Below, in pieces: positions 7,256-14,795 of a stretch of 24,152 nt of DNA; the first letter of the stretch is position 1, and each line of letters starts with the position of its first letter. Under the pieces are notes generated by a model. That model saw nothing but the letters and a program-made list of their open reading frames with translations. It did not search any database and was not told the origin of the DNA. This DNA comes from JBBQNJ01 sp038329845 (lineage in GTDB: Bacteria; Planctomycetota; Phycisphaerae; Tepidisphaerales; Tepidisphaeraceae). The position numbers and the translations under genes are program-made. The stretch is taken from positions 1-24,152 of the forward strand of contig JBBQNJ010000076.1 of NCBI GenBank assembly GCA_038329845.1. The letters are read 5' to 3'.

Positions 7256-8140
7256 ATGCAACGACTCATCCTCTGTGCCTGTGCCGCCGCGGGCCTGGCC
7301 ATCGCCAGCCAATCGTCGGCTTCGACCATCGCCTATTGGCGCTTCGAGGGCGCCTCGCTGGGAACCGATTCGGTGGGAAGCAACACCCTTTCGACCGTGG
7401 GGACCGTCAGCCAGTACACGTTGCCCGGCAGCGGCGCGGGATCCAAGTTCCCCGACCCGCTGCCCGGAACCGCCACCGCCAACGACAAAGCGGTCGATGT
7501 CGGCACTCGCGCAGGCCATTTGACGGTCGATACCGCCACCACCAAGCTCTCAACCTTTACGTTCGAAGCGCTGGTCAATATCCCGGATACCACATCGACC
7601 AGTTATAATTTTTACATTGCTTCTCAGTGGGAGTCGTCGGGCGTGGACAGTGACCGGCGTTGGGCCATTGGCGTCAAGGCGTCGGGAACCACCACGAAGG
7701 ACAAGAATAACGTCGTTATCTCCACCGGTAAATTGCTGCTGCTCACCAGCAATGCCACCGGCACGACGACCATCGTGACCCAACTGGGCGGCCTTACGAT
7801 CTCAAGTGCCACCGATTACTACGTCGGCTTGGCGATCGACGGCAGCAGCGGGAATGCGACGGCCTATCTGAAGGATTTATCGTCCTCGAGCAATTTGCTT
7901 CAGTCGGCCTCCGTTACCGGTGTGCCGATCACTTCCACGGCGGCGACCGAGGCGATGGCGATCGGGAAACTAAGTCCGAAAAACGAAGCCAATAACCGCT
8001 GGTACGGTTACATCGACGAGGTGCGCCTCAGCAACACCGTCTTGAACTCCAGCCAGTTGTTGATCGTCCCCGAGCCGGCGTCGTCGGCGATCGGAGCGCT
8101 GGGCGCGGGGCTGCTGCTGCTTCGCCGGCGCGCCCGCTGA
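7256..8140 (+). CDS. PEP-CTERM sorted LamG-like secreted protein
   Basis: This 294-residue protein has a signal peptide (MQRLILCACAAAGLAIASQS), a beta-rich body beginning IAYWRFEG and resembling the LamG/concanavalin A-like fold (closing YGYIDEVRLSNTVLN), and a C-terminal PEP-CTERM signal: VPEPASSAIGALGAGLLLL followed by RRRAR. In the known pathway an exosortase cleaves near PEP and routes the protein to the cell surface or extracellular matrix. The start is fixed by GGAGGT at 7245-7250, five bases before ATG; a longer frame from 7067 has no such site. LamG-like domains often bind or act on polysaccharides, which fits the neighbouring glycoside hydrolase and AraC gene. No exosortase gene is in the window. 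Confidence 0.9.
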   Translation: MQRLILCACAAAGLAIASQSSASTIAYWRFEGASLGTDSVGSNTLSTVGTVSQYTLPGSGAGSKFPDPLPGTATANDKAVDVGTRAGHLTVDTATTKLSTFTFEALVNIPDTTSTSYNFYIASQWESSGVDSDRRWAIGVKASGTTTKDKNNVVISTGKLLLLTSNATGTTTIVTQLGGLTISSATDYYVGLAIDGSSGNATAYLKDLSSSSNLLQSASVTGVPITSTAATEAMAIGKLSPKNEANNRWYGYIDEVRLSNTVLNSSQLLIVPEPASSAIGALGAGLLLLRRRAR

Positions 8141-8230
8141 ATCACGATCCTTCGAGCCTTGACGATTTTCTCGCGCCGGCGGGGCTTCTCGCCTCGCCGG
8201 CGCTCTTGATTCGCCCGCCGGGAGAGTTCC

Positions 8231-9472
8231 ATGCGTTGCCACCGTGCCTTCAGTTTCGTCGTCGCGGTCCTCGCCTGCCTGTCGGTCCAGGCCCAAGTCG
8301 TCGGGCCGGTCGTGCCGCAAGGGCATGAGTCTCTCGGGCGCGTCGCCCCGCGCCACGCCCGCGACATCGCCGGGTCCAATTGGTCGGTCGGTGCCGAGAC
8401 CATGGACCGCGACTACACCGTCTATGCCAATTGGAAGGACTACCTCGGCCCGCTGGGCGTCCAGATCGCCCGCATCCAGTCCGGCTGGGCCAAGACCGAA
8501 AAAACCCCCGGCGTCTATGACTGGGCCTGGCTCGACGAGATCATCCCCGACATGGCCGCCCAAGGCGTGACCCCCTGGGTGAATCTCTCCTACGGCAACC
8601 CGATCTACACCGGCGGCGGCGGGACCGGCCTGGGCGCGGCGATGCCCAGCGGGGCGGCGCTGGACAAGTGGGACGCCTTCGCGGCTGCGATGGTCAATCG
8701 CTACAAGGCAACCGTCAAAAGCTGGGAAATATGGAACGAGCCGAAGCTGGCGACTACCACCAACGCCGACGCCTACGGTGCGTTCCTGATCCGCACGGCT
8801 GAGGTTGTTCGCGCCCAGGATCCCACTGCCGGCATCATCGCCGTCGCCCAGGCGGGCGTTTCCTCGACAGAAATGAGCCGGGTGCTGACGTACGTGCGGG
8901 GCCAAGGGAAGCTGAACCTGATCGACGAGGTGAGCTATCACCCCTACGCCTCGAACCCCGACAGTGTCTACAGCTCGGTGGGGTCGCTTCGATCCACGGT
9001 CAACGGTTTCGACCCGCGTATCACCCTGCGCCAGGGCGAAAACGGCGCCCCATCCAAGCAGGGCGGCTTCGGCGCGTTGTCCGGCGAGCCGTGGAGCGAA
9101 ACCACCCAGGCCAAGTGGGCATTGCGCCGGATGCTCGGCGACCTCGCCCGCGACATCCCATCCAACATCTTCAGCATCATCGACATGAAGTACGACAGCA
9201 AGTGGAACGACAAGGGACTCATCGACGCCAATGAGGACCTGACCGTCAACCACACCAAGATCGCCTATTCGTCGGTGCAGAACCTCACCAGCATCTTCGA
9301 CAATACTCTGACGCGAATCGCCAACTATGCATCCACCCCCCCGAACAACGTGACCGACCTGTCGGTGTTCGGCTACCAGAACGCCGAGGGCTTGCAGGCG
9401 ATCACCCTCTGGAAGCGCGACACCAAGACAACGGGCGACCCTCCGACTCCTTTCTACCACTGGCACGGGTAG
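8231..9472 (+). CDS. Secreted clan GH-A glycoside hydrolase, probably C-terminally truncated
   Basis: This 413-residue protein has a signal peptide (cut probably after VQA, residue ~21) and a TIM-barrel of clan GH-A type. WEIWNEP puts the acid/base Glu at 170, and RQGENGAPS puts the nucleophile Glu at 270. ARIQSGWAKTE and EVSYHPYA are further barrel strands, so it resembles GH39/GH5-like enzymes. The substrate cannot be named. GGGAGAG lies just before the ATG. The protein stops at TPFYHWHG soon after a strand motif (LQAITLWKR), where such enzymes normally continue with a C-terminal beta domain. The end therefore looks replaced by foreign sequence at the border of the accessory island. That last point is inference from memory of the family. 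Confidence 0.8.
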   Translation: MRCHRAFSFVVAVLACLSVQAQVVGPVVPQGHESLGRVAPRHARDIAGSNWSVGAETMDRDYTVYANWKDYLGPLGVQIARIQSGWAKTEKTPGVYDWAWLDEIIPDMAAQGVTPWVNLSYGNPIYTGGGGTGLGAAMPSGAALDKWDAFAAAMVNRYKATVKSWEIWNEPKLATTTNADAYGAFLIRTAEVVRAQDPTAGIIAVAQAGVSSTEMSRVLTYVRGQGKLNLIDEVSYHPYASNPDSVYSSVGSLRSTVNGFDPRITLRQGENGAPSKQGGFGALSGEPWSETTQAKWALRRMLGDLARDIPSNIFSIIDMKYDSKWNDKGLIDANEDLTVNHTKIAYSSVQNLTSIFDNTLTRIANYASTPPNNVTDLSVFGYQNAEGLQAITLWKRDTKTTGDPPTPFYHWHG

Positions 9473-9604
9473 TTATGATCTGCCGCACTGAACGGCGGGT
9501 TGAGGCGATGCCCATAGCCGGCGCTGGCTTCGGGTGGCGGCTTGCCGGTCCGTGCGCTGCCGTGGGCCGGCGCGAAGCGGATGAAAGACAACGACTTACG
9601 AGAC
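9473..9604. other. Island border, no gene seen
   Basis: No credible reading frame or RNA gene is visible between the glycoside hydrolase stop and the inverted repeat at 9605. Given the apparent truncation of the upstream enzyme, the junction of the accessory island is likely here or shortly upstream. No copy of the tRNA-Glu 3' end is found here. Confidence 0.35.
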
Positions 9605-9641
9605 CGGACATTTTATCCAATCTGCCAGTAGAAAATGTCCG
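9605..9641. promoter_or_regulatory. Inverted repeat, possible operator
   Basis: CGGACATTTT (9605-9614) and AAAATGTCCG (9632-9641) form a perfect 10-bp inverted repeat with a 17-base spacer, ending 18 bases before the start codon of the DUF4160-like gene. The arms span about two helical turns from centre to centre, which suits binding by a dimeric HTH repressor such as the one encoded by the second gene of this pair. A role as a leader hairpin is also possible. Confidence 0.5.
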
Positions 9642-9659
9642 ATGATGAGGGTATGATCT

Positions 9660-9941
9660 ATGGCGACGGTCAGGGCGTTCAGCGTGCCGGGGGTGCGGCT
9701 GATAATCTACTCCGGCGACCATGAGCCGCCGCACCTGCACGCCCGGAAGCCCGGCCATTGGGAAGCCAAGGTGTATATCCTCGAAGCCGATGCGGCCATG
9801 ATCGAGCTTCTGAGGCCGCCCGACGCGAAGATGAGCCGGACGGATCGGCGGGCCATCATCGAAGGTGTCAGGACGCACCGGCCCGAACTGCTGGTGGAGT
9901 GGGAAGCCGCTCAGGCGGATGAGTGGAAGGAAACGGCATGA
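9660..9941 (+). CDS. DUF4160-like small protein
   Basis: This 93-residue protein contains HEPPHLHARKPG, the histidine-rich core of the DUF4160 family, and ends in an acidic tail. The biochemical function of the family is unknown. Its genes commonly sit directly upstream of DUF2442 genes, as here, and the pair is often regarded as toxin-antitoxin-like. The start ATG has GAGGG at 9647-9651, 8 bases upstream. The stop overlaps the start of the next gene (ATGA), so the two are translated together. The inverted repeat at 9605-9641 may control both. Confidence 0.82.
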   Translation: MATVRAFSVPGVRLIIYSGDHEPPHLHARKPGHWEAKVYILEADAAMIELLRPPDAKMSRTDRRAIIEGVRTHRPELLVEWEAAQADEWKETA

Positions 9942-10834
9942 CGGCGATGCAGGCACATTTCGACGTACTGGTACGCGGCGGCGCGCTCTCCCACGCCTTT
10001 CAGCAGGCCGAACGCGAAGTCGCGCCGGCTGGCCGCTCACGCCTGCGCTTGTGGACGAATTGGAGCGATGTTTCGCGGCGGCGTGCGGGCAGCAGCGGAG
10101 AGATTCTCATCGTATCTGACCTGCGCGACCTGACCAGCGAGCCGGAGTTGTCCAAGGCCAAGCACCTCGCCTCGGTTTCCAAGCGGTTCCTGCTGTTCGT
10201 GGGGCATGAGAGCATGCCCGCCGAGTCGATTGCCGAATCACTGGTGGAACTGGGGGTACGGAGCAAGGAGCGGCTTCATCTGGCCCGGCTGGAAGCGGAT
10301 GATGAGCTTTCCTTCCTGCGTCGATTCCTGGCCGGCCTGCTGTCGTCCGATCAGGATGGCTCGATCATGGATGCCTGGTGGGACCGGGATGAACTGGTCG
10401 TCATTTCACCCACGTTCCAGCGGCTTCGCATCCCGTTCGCCAGCCTGCCCAAGCTGCGCAACGCAGCGGCGAAGGAACGTGAGCGGTTCGAGATTGACCC
10501 GCAGGGCGATTTCATCCACTGGCCAAGCCATGACATTCACATGGGCTGGTCGCAGTTCCAGCAAGCCGTTGACCCGCAGGCGCGGCTGAAGGCGCAGCAG
10601 AAGCGTGAGCAGTTCAACGAGCGCTACGGGCAGGCCATCCGCGCTCTGCGCGAATCCAAGGGGCTGAGCCAGCAGGACGTTTCCGGCCTGGATGAGCGCA
10701 CTGTCCGCCGGATCGAGCAAGGCAAGACGCGGGCGACGGCCAACGGCCTGAGCAAGCTGGCGAAGGCGCATGGCATGACGGCAGCAGACTACATGGCCGC
10801 CGTGGCAAGCCTGCTGTCCGCGACGGGCAAGTAA
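9938..10834 (+). CDS. DUF2442-like protein with C-terminal XRE-type HTH
   Basis: This 298-residue protein seems to have three parts. The N-terminal ~135 residues are unrecognised, with alternating strands and helices (ILIVSDLRDL, RFLLFVGHES). A DUF2442-like segment lies at about 145-212 (WWDRDELVVISPTFQRLRIP, then GDFIHWPSHDIHM). An XRE-type helix-turn-helix lies at about 228-293 (ALRESKGLSQQDVSGLDERT, VRRIEQGKTRATANGLSKLA). ATG 9938 is chosen because AAGGAA sits 5 bases upstream and it overlaps the previous stop by 4 bp. By analogy with two-gene toxin-antitoxin modules, the HTH protein probably represses its own operon. The extra N-terminal domain is unusual for DUF2442 proteins. Confidence 0.75.
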   Translation: MTAMQAHFDVLVRGGALSHAFQQAEREVAPAGRSRLRLWTNWSDVSRRRAGSSGEILIVSDLRDLTSEPELSKAKHLASVSKRFLLFVGHESMPAESIAESLVELGVRSKERLHLARLEADDELSFLRRFLAGLLSSDQDGSIMDAWWDRDELVVISPTFQRLRIPFASLPKLRNAAAKERERFEIDPQGDFIHWPSHDIHMGWSQFQQAVDPQARLKAQQKREQFNERYGQAIRALRESKGLSQQDVSGLDERTVRRIEQGKTRATANGLSKLAKAHGMTAADYMAAVASLLSATGK

Positions 10835-10888
10835 TCCCTTCATGTTGCCTGCATCGGCGTCATTATGGCATCGTATCTCGCCCGCCCA

Positions 10889-10894
10889 TATACT
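10889..10894 (+). promoter_or_regulatory. Candidate -10 box of the methyltransferase operon
   Basis: TATACT (10889-10894) is followed by a leader of about 60 bases that contains a short hairpin (GGCCC...GGGCC around 10897-10915). The -35 region is poor. This is a tentative call. Confidence 0.3.
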
Positions 10895-10962
10895 GCGGCC
10901 CCTCTCATCAGGGCCTCAGCGGGCTTGTATGAGCGACTTAACTGACGAGGCGTGCGGTACTT

Positions 10963-12537
10963 GTGTCTGCAAACCGACCGATTCCCGTGATTGATTTGTT
11001 CGCCGGCCCCGGCGGGTTGGGGGAGGGTTTTTCGGCATTGGGGAGGCCCGAAGGCACGCCGCGATTCAAGATTCACCTGTCCATCGAGAAGGACCAGACG
11101 GCCCACCAGACCCTTGAGCTGCGCGCCTTCTTCCGCCAGTTCCCGAATGGCGAAGCGCCTGACGAGTATTACGCCCACCTTCGTAGAGACTTGGATCGGC
11201 GCAGTCTGTTCGCCGTGTACCCAAAGCAAGCCGCGGCCGCCAGCGCCGAGGCGTGGAACATGACGTTGGGGGCGGATACTGCAAAGGAAGTCCGAGCGCG
11301 TATTGGGCAGGTGCTGGACGGTGATCGGGCCTGCGTCCTGATCGGCGGGCCACCGTGCCAGGCGTACTCATTGGCCGGACGGTCGCGCAACCGGGGGAAC
11401 GCCGATTACGTGCCAGAAGACGACCCAAAACAGACGCTCTACGTCGAGTACCTCCAGGTAATCGCCGACCAATGGCCGGGGGTGTTCGTGATGGAGAACG
11501 TGAAGGGGTTGCTGTCAGCATCGCTGAAGAATCTGCGCGTGTTTGACCGGATTATTGCTGACCTGCAGAGCCCAGCCGAAGCCTTGAGGGACCATGGACG
11601 AGCCGCGCCCGCCCATGGCTCGCATCGGTACCAGGTACACGGGTATCTGATTCACTCGCTGAATCCGGTCGAGGTGCCGACAGTGTCCGGGCGCGCGGCA
11701 ATCCGCGACTTCGTCGTGCGCTGCGAGCGCTATGGAATTCCGCAGGCGCGGCATCGTCTGATCCTCGTGGGCGTGCGCGATAACGTCGAGCGCAGTCCCG
11801 CCGTTCTGAGCCCGGCTACCCGTGTCGATGCAGGCGACGTTCTGGACGATCTGCCGCCTCTGCGCAGCGGGCTGTCGCGCAGCGAAGATTCCCCCGCTGC
11901 ATGGGCAGCGGCAATCAAACGTGCCATAGGGTCACGCTGGGTGAAGCGGGCGGGTAACATCGGCGGACCAGAGCTTGAGCGGCTTCTGATCAAGACGATG
12001 AACGAAGTACAAGCACCACCGGCCGACCGTGGCGGGGAATTCCTCCGGTGGAGGTCGAAGCCGCGCCGCTTGGCGGAGTGGTTCGTTGATCCGCGTCTGG
12101 GCGGCGTCTGCAACCATAGCGCGCGAGGGCACATGGCCTCCGACCTGCACCGTTATCTCTATGCTGCCTGTTTCGCGGCTGTCAAAGGGAGATCCCCATC
12201 GCTGCGCGACTTCCCGGCCGACCTGCACCCGGACCACCTGAACGTCAGCACCGCGCTTGAAGGTGGCAATTTCGCCGACCGCTTCCGTGTACAGATTGGG
12301 GACCGCCCGGCTACTACTGTTGTCAGCCACATTTCAAAGGACGGCCACTACTACATCCACCCCGATCCTGCGCAGTGCCGGAGTTTGACCGTTCGCGAGG
12401 CGGCTCGCCTTCAGACATTCCCCGACAACTACTTCTTCTGCGGCAATCGCACCCAGCAGTATCAGCAGGTAGGGAACGCCGTGCCGCCGTTTCTGGCCAG
12501 ACAAATAGCCGCGATTGTGTACGACCTGCTCAAGTAG
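10963..12537 (+). CDS. DNA (cytosine-5-)-methyltransferase
   Basis: This 524-residue enzyme transfers a methyl group from S-adenosylmethionine to carbon 5 of cytosine in a specific DNA site. Motif I is DLFAGPGG (residues 11-18). Motif IV is GGPPCQAYS with nucleophile Cys132. ENV is at 178-180 (motif VI) and QARHR at 261-265 (motif VIII). Motif IX includes LTVREAARLQTFP and motif X is GNAVPP near 504. About 100 residues lie between motifs I and IV, longer than in small Dcm-type enzymes, and a target recognition domain of ~200 residues precedes motif IX. The start is GTG 10963 with only a weak upstream GAGG. Two bases after its stop begins a Vsr gene, so they form an operon. The target sequence is unknown. 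Confidence 0.95.
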   Translation: MSANRPIPVIDLFAGPGGLGEGFSALGRPEGTPRFKIHLSIEKDQTAHQTLELRAFFRQFPNGEAPDEYYAHLRRDLDRRSLFAVYPKQAAAASAEAWNMTLGADTAKEVRARIGQVLDGDRACVLIGGPPCQAYSLAGRSRNRGNADYVPEDDPKQTLYVEYLQVIADQWPGVFVMENVKGLLSASLKNLRVFDRIIADLQSPAEALRDHGRAAPAHGSHRYQVHGYLIHSLNPVEVPTVSGRAAIRDFVVRCERYGIPQARHRLILVGVRDNVERSPAVLSPATRVDAGDVLDDLPPLRSGLSRSEDSPAAWAAAIKRAIGSRWVKRAGNIGGPELERLLIKTMNEVQAPPADRGGEFLRWRSKPRRLAEWFVDPRLGGVCNHSARGHMASDLHRYLYAACFAAVKGRSPSLRDFPADLHPDHLNVSTALEGGNFADRFRVQIGDRPATTVVSHISKDGHYYIHPDPAQCRSLTVREAARLQTFPDNYFFCGNRTQQYQQVGNAVPPFLARQIAAIVYDLLK

Positions 12538-12539
12538 CC

Positions 12540-13004
12540 ATGGACCGCATCAGCAAGAAGCACCGAAGTTGGAACATGTCCCGGATCGGGGGCCGGAACA
12601 CAAAGCCCGAACTGGTTGTTCGGTCAACACTCCATCGCCTCGGCTACCGATTCCGCGTCCATCGCCGGGACCTTCCCGGCAGGCCCGATATCGTGCTGCC
12701 CAAGCACAAGGCCGTCATATTTGTCCACGGCTGCTTCTGGCATCGCCATTCCCGCTGCAAGTATGCCTACACTCCGAAAAATAACCTTACGTTCTGGCAA
12801 GCGAAGTTTGCGGGAAACGTGGGGCGTGATCGGAAGACGGTGCGCCAGCTACGAAAGCTGGGATGGTGGGTCATTGTGATCTGGGAGTGCCAGACCACTG
12901 ACGCCGCGACACTTGCGGAACGGTTGACTGAAGCGTTATCCTGGAACCCGGCGAAGTACCAGAAAGGACGAAAGCGCTATCTCAGGCCAACCTGCAATCC
13001 CTGA
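12540..13004 (+). CDS. vsr: Very short patch repair endonuclease (Vsr)
   Basis: This 154-residue nickase cuts 5' of the T in T:G mismatches that arise when 5-methylcytosine deaminates at the methylase site. The fold matches E. coli Vsr closely: LPGRPDIVL gives the catalytic Asp50, FVHGCFWHRH gives His64 and the downstream histidine, and WECQ supplies one cysteine of the structural zinc site. Length and spacing agree with the family. ATG 12540 lies 2 bases after the methylase stop, so translation is probably coupled. Vsr-like proteins can also act as restriction nucleases in some modification systems, which matters because no separate restriction enzyme is recognised here. Confidence 0.93.
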   Translation: MDRISKKHRSWNMSRIGGRNTKPELVVRSTLHRLGYRFRVHRRDLPGRPDIVLPKHKAVIFVHGCFWHRHSRCKYAYTPKNNLTFWQAKFAGNVGRDRKTVRQLRKLGWWVIVIWECQTTDAATLAERLTEALSWNPAKYQKGRKRYLRPTCNP

Positions 13005-13008
13005 CCCT

Positions 13009-13263
13009 CTGCCCGCCAATTCATCGCCCACCGAAGCGAAAGCGTGGGTTCGTCGGTTTGTGCGTATCATCGGCCCCGGATTCCACCCGGACACGCCGTT
13101 TGATGAGTACACGACGCAGGATGGTGCGCGGTCGTTCACGCCGTCGGAGTGCGCGCTGCTGGAACGAGAACTGGCGACGGCATGGGATATTTTGGACTGC
13201 GCAGGCATCGAGATATACGCGGTCGCACTGCCTGTCCAGCGGAGAACGCTGCTGGGCTGCTGA
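13009..13263 (+). CDS. Small unknown gene after vsr (start uncertain)
   Basis: I do not recognise this protein. From GTG 13060 it is 67 residues (RIIGPGFHPDTPFDEYTTQD onward, ending LPVQRRTLLGC). The reading frame is open back to 12928 and the upstream residues look coding: SPTEAKAWVRRFVRIIG would be one amphipathic helix. No ATG, GTG or TTG occurs in that stretch, but CTG at 13009 lies 4 bases after the vsr stop and could serve as a non-standard start by re-initiation (84 residues). The coordinates given use CTG. The gene is the last of the methylase-vsr operon and ends 21 bp before the convergent operon. Confidence 0.5.
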   Translation: MPANSSPTEAKAWVRRFVRIIGPGFHPDTPFDEYTTQDGARSFTPSECALLERELATAWDILDCAGIEIYAVALPVQRRTLLGC

Positions 13264-13284
13264 GATAGAAGTCTCAGCAAGACA

Positions 13285-14013
13285 TCAGGCCGCTGCCGAT
13301 GGTCTGAACCGGTCAAACTCCTTCGGGAGTTTGGAGAGAATCCCGTCTGCGGACATCCAGTAAAGGTCCCATGTCACGTCGAACTGGTTGAGGACATCGG
13401 CGAGCCTGCGGACCGAGCCGCCACCCTTGCCGGCAGCGCCGCGCTTGAATGATCCTGACCTCGCATCGAAGTAGATGTTGGTTGCCAGCTCAACTGCGTG
13501 CGGATTGGTGATGATTTCCTGTCGCGCGACGAGTTGCTCCACAATGTCCCCTGGCTTGTTCACAGGGCCACACAAGAGGACCAGAGCGCGATCAGGGTCA
13601 TCGCGGTGCGCCCGGAAAACGCGGTACGGGCCGGCCAAAAGGTGGCGGTAGTATTTCTGGTAGTTTGCTATGGCCGGCACGTACCGGGCCTGCTCGCCTA
13701 CCTTGCGCCGAGCGTGGCCGTCAGGGGGGCAGACTTGGTCGAAGTAGAACAGCGTGAGCCACGCCCAAAGACCGGCATCGCGCTCTGCGTCACAGCCGGT
13801 GACGGTGGAGAGGATGCCATCCAGATAGCGGGCCGCTTCCATGCGGCTTGCGAAGGGGCGGCCTTCGATCTCCGGGCCGGGCGAGACCTCAACCGTGCAG
13901 GCTGCATCAGTCAATAGATCGGTGGGCACGGCCAGGCCGGGGTCGGCAGCCAGGTCTTCCAAGAACCGCGCAAAGCGGGCTACGCCTTCATCGTTGAATC
14001 GGTGGAGTTTCAT
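13285..14013 (-). CDS. Unknown protein, last gene of the GHKL ATPase operon
   Basis: I do not recognise this 242-residue protein well enough to name a domain. It begins MKLHRFNDEGVARFARFLED and is mostly helical, with conserved-looking blocks: LWAWLTLFYFDQVCPP, YYRHLLAGPYRVFRAH, QEIITNPHAVELATNIYFD, a glycine-basic loop (KRGAAGKGGGSVRRLADVL) and a Trp/Tyr-rich end (FDVTWDLYWM). ATG 14013 is chosen because GGGAGG lies 7 bases upstream and the codon overlaps the previous stop by 4 bp; a longer frame from 14106 would run inside the previous gene. Strict coupling to the two genes before it suggests a fixed subunit ratio in one complex. No nuclease motif is evident. Confidence 0.8.
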   Translation of the reverse strand: MKLHRFNDEGVARFARFLEDLAADPGLAVPTDLLTDAACTVEVSPGPEIEGRPFASRMEAARYLDGILSTVTGCDAERDAGLWAWLTLFYFDQVCPPDGHARRKVGEQARYVPAIANYQKYYRHLLAGPYRVFRAHRDDPDRALVLLCGPVNKPGDIVEQLVARQEIITNPHAVELATNIYFDARSGSFKRGAAGKGGGSVRRLADVLNQFDVTWDLYWMSADGILSKLPKEFDRFRPSAAA

Positions 14014-14795
14014 GCCGAAGCCTCCCGGTTGCGCTCGTACTCGCGCTTGAAATGGTCGGACATCTGGTGTTGGCGGGCGAAGGATTCGACCGCGCCGTTG
14101 ATCCACTCATCCCAATCACCATCATCGTCGCTCTCGGACGGTGGGCCGCCGGCCCTCGGCAGGGAAGCGGCAAAACGCAGCCAGCGGCTTCCCCAGGCAT
14201 CAGGGTCGTCGGTGTGGCGGATTTCCTCGACCTTGTACACCTGCCAGAGAACCTGGCGCATGGCCGCCGGATATACGAGGCTGCGGAACAGCGGAGATGC
14301 GGCGATGGCCTTCCAGTCGCCCAGGCGGTTGTTCACCAGCAGTTGCGGCCCGCTGGCTCCGCTGAAATCCAGCCGCCAAGTCTCCTGGCCCAAGTCCTGT
14401 CCGACCGGCGGCAAGAGCGCAACACGGTTGTCGGGTTGTTCCTCATCATCGCTGACGGGAATGCGGTCGGCCTCGGCCAGCAGCACGCCGGCCCGCTCGC
14501 CCGACGATGTCACCTTGACGCGGAAGAGCAAACCGTCGGAGGCGGAGAACTCAGCGAGGCGACGGGCCACGTCTCCCGGCGGGCGCGGGGTAGCGACCGT
14601 GCCATGCGGGAAACGCATGAGGGTCGTCTGACGGTACGCTTCGACGAACACTTGGGCATCCTGCGGCAGTTCGTAGTCAGCCAAGTTGATCGCTGCGTCG
14701 AACGCCAACACACCATCGGCATCCGGCCGCACTGCCACGCGGGCATCCTCACGTAATATCGTTTTTCGTCCGGTGAAATTGATACGCCTAATCAT
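14010..14795 (-). CDS. Unknown protein, third gene of the GHKL ATPase operon
   Basis: This 261-residue protein is not recognised. It starts MIRRINFTGRKTILREDARV and continues with beta-rich segments (QVFVEAYRQTTLMRFPHGTV, LFRVKVTSSGERAGVLLAEA). A central AALLP-like stretch and a mixed C-terminus follow, with an acidic run (ESDDDGDWDEWINGAV) near residue 225. ATG 14795 is firmly set by AAGGAGG at 14802-14808, 6 bases upstream. It overlaps the stop of the ATPase gene by 8 bp, and its own stop overlaps the next gene by 4 bp. The strand-rich N-terminus may be an interaction module. Its function is inferred only from the operon: partner of the ATPase. Confidence 0.8.
   Translation of the reverse strand: MIRRINFTGRKTILREDARVAVRPDADGVLAFDAAINLADYELPQDAQVFVEAYRQTTLMRFPHGTVATPRPPGDVARRLAEFSASDGLLFRVKVTSSGERAGVLLAEADRIPVSDDEEQPDNRVALLPPVGQDLGQETWRLDFSGASGPQLLVNNRLGDWKAIAASPLFRSLVYPAAMRQVLWQVYKVEEIRHTDDPDAWGSRWLRFAASLPRAGGPPSESDDDGDWDEWINGAVESFARQHQMSDHFKREYERNREASA

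Noticed and set aside
7970..9466. 498-codon open frame antisense to the glycoside hydrolase
   Set aside because: The plus strand has signal peptide and catalytic motifs; the antisense frame has only compositional bias.
9440..9660. Second copy of the tRNA-Glu attachment sequence at the left island edge
   Set aside because: No match to the tRNA-Glu 3' half was found there by eye, so the island cannot be bounded as an exact tRNA-integrated element.
14052..14756. Plus-strand frames opposite the GHKL operon
   Set aside because: The minus frames have overlapping starts and stops with strong ribosome sites; the plus frames have neither.
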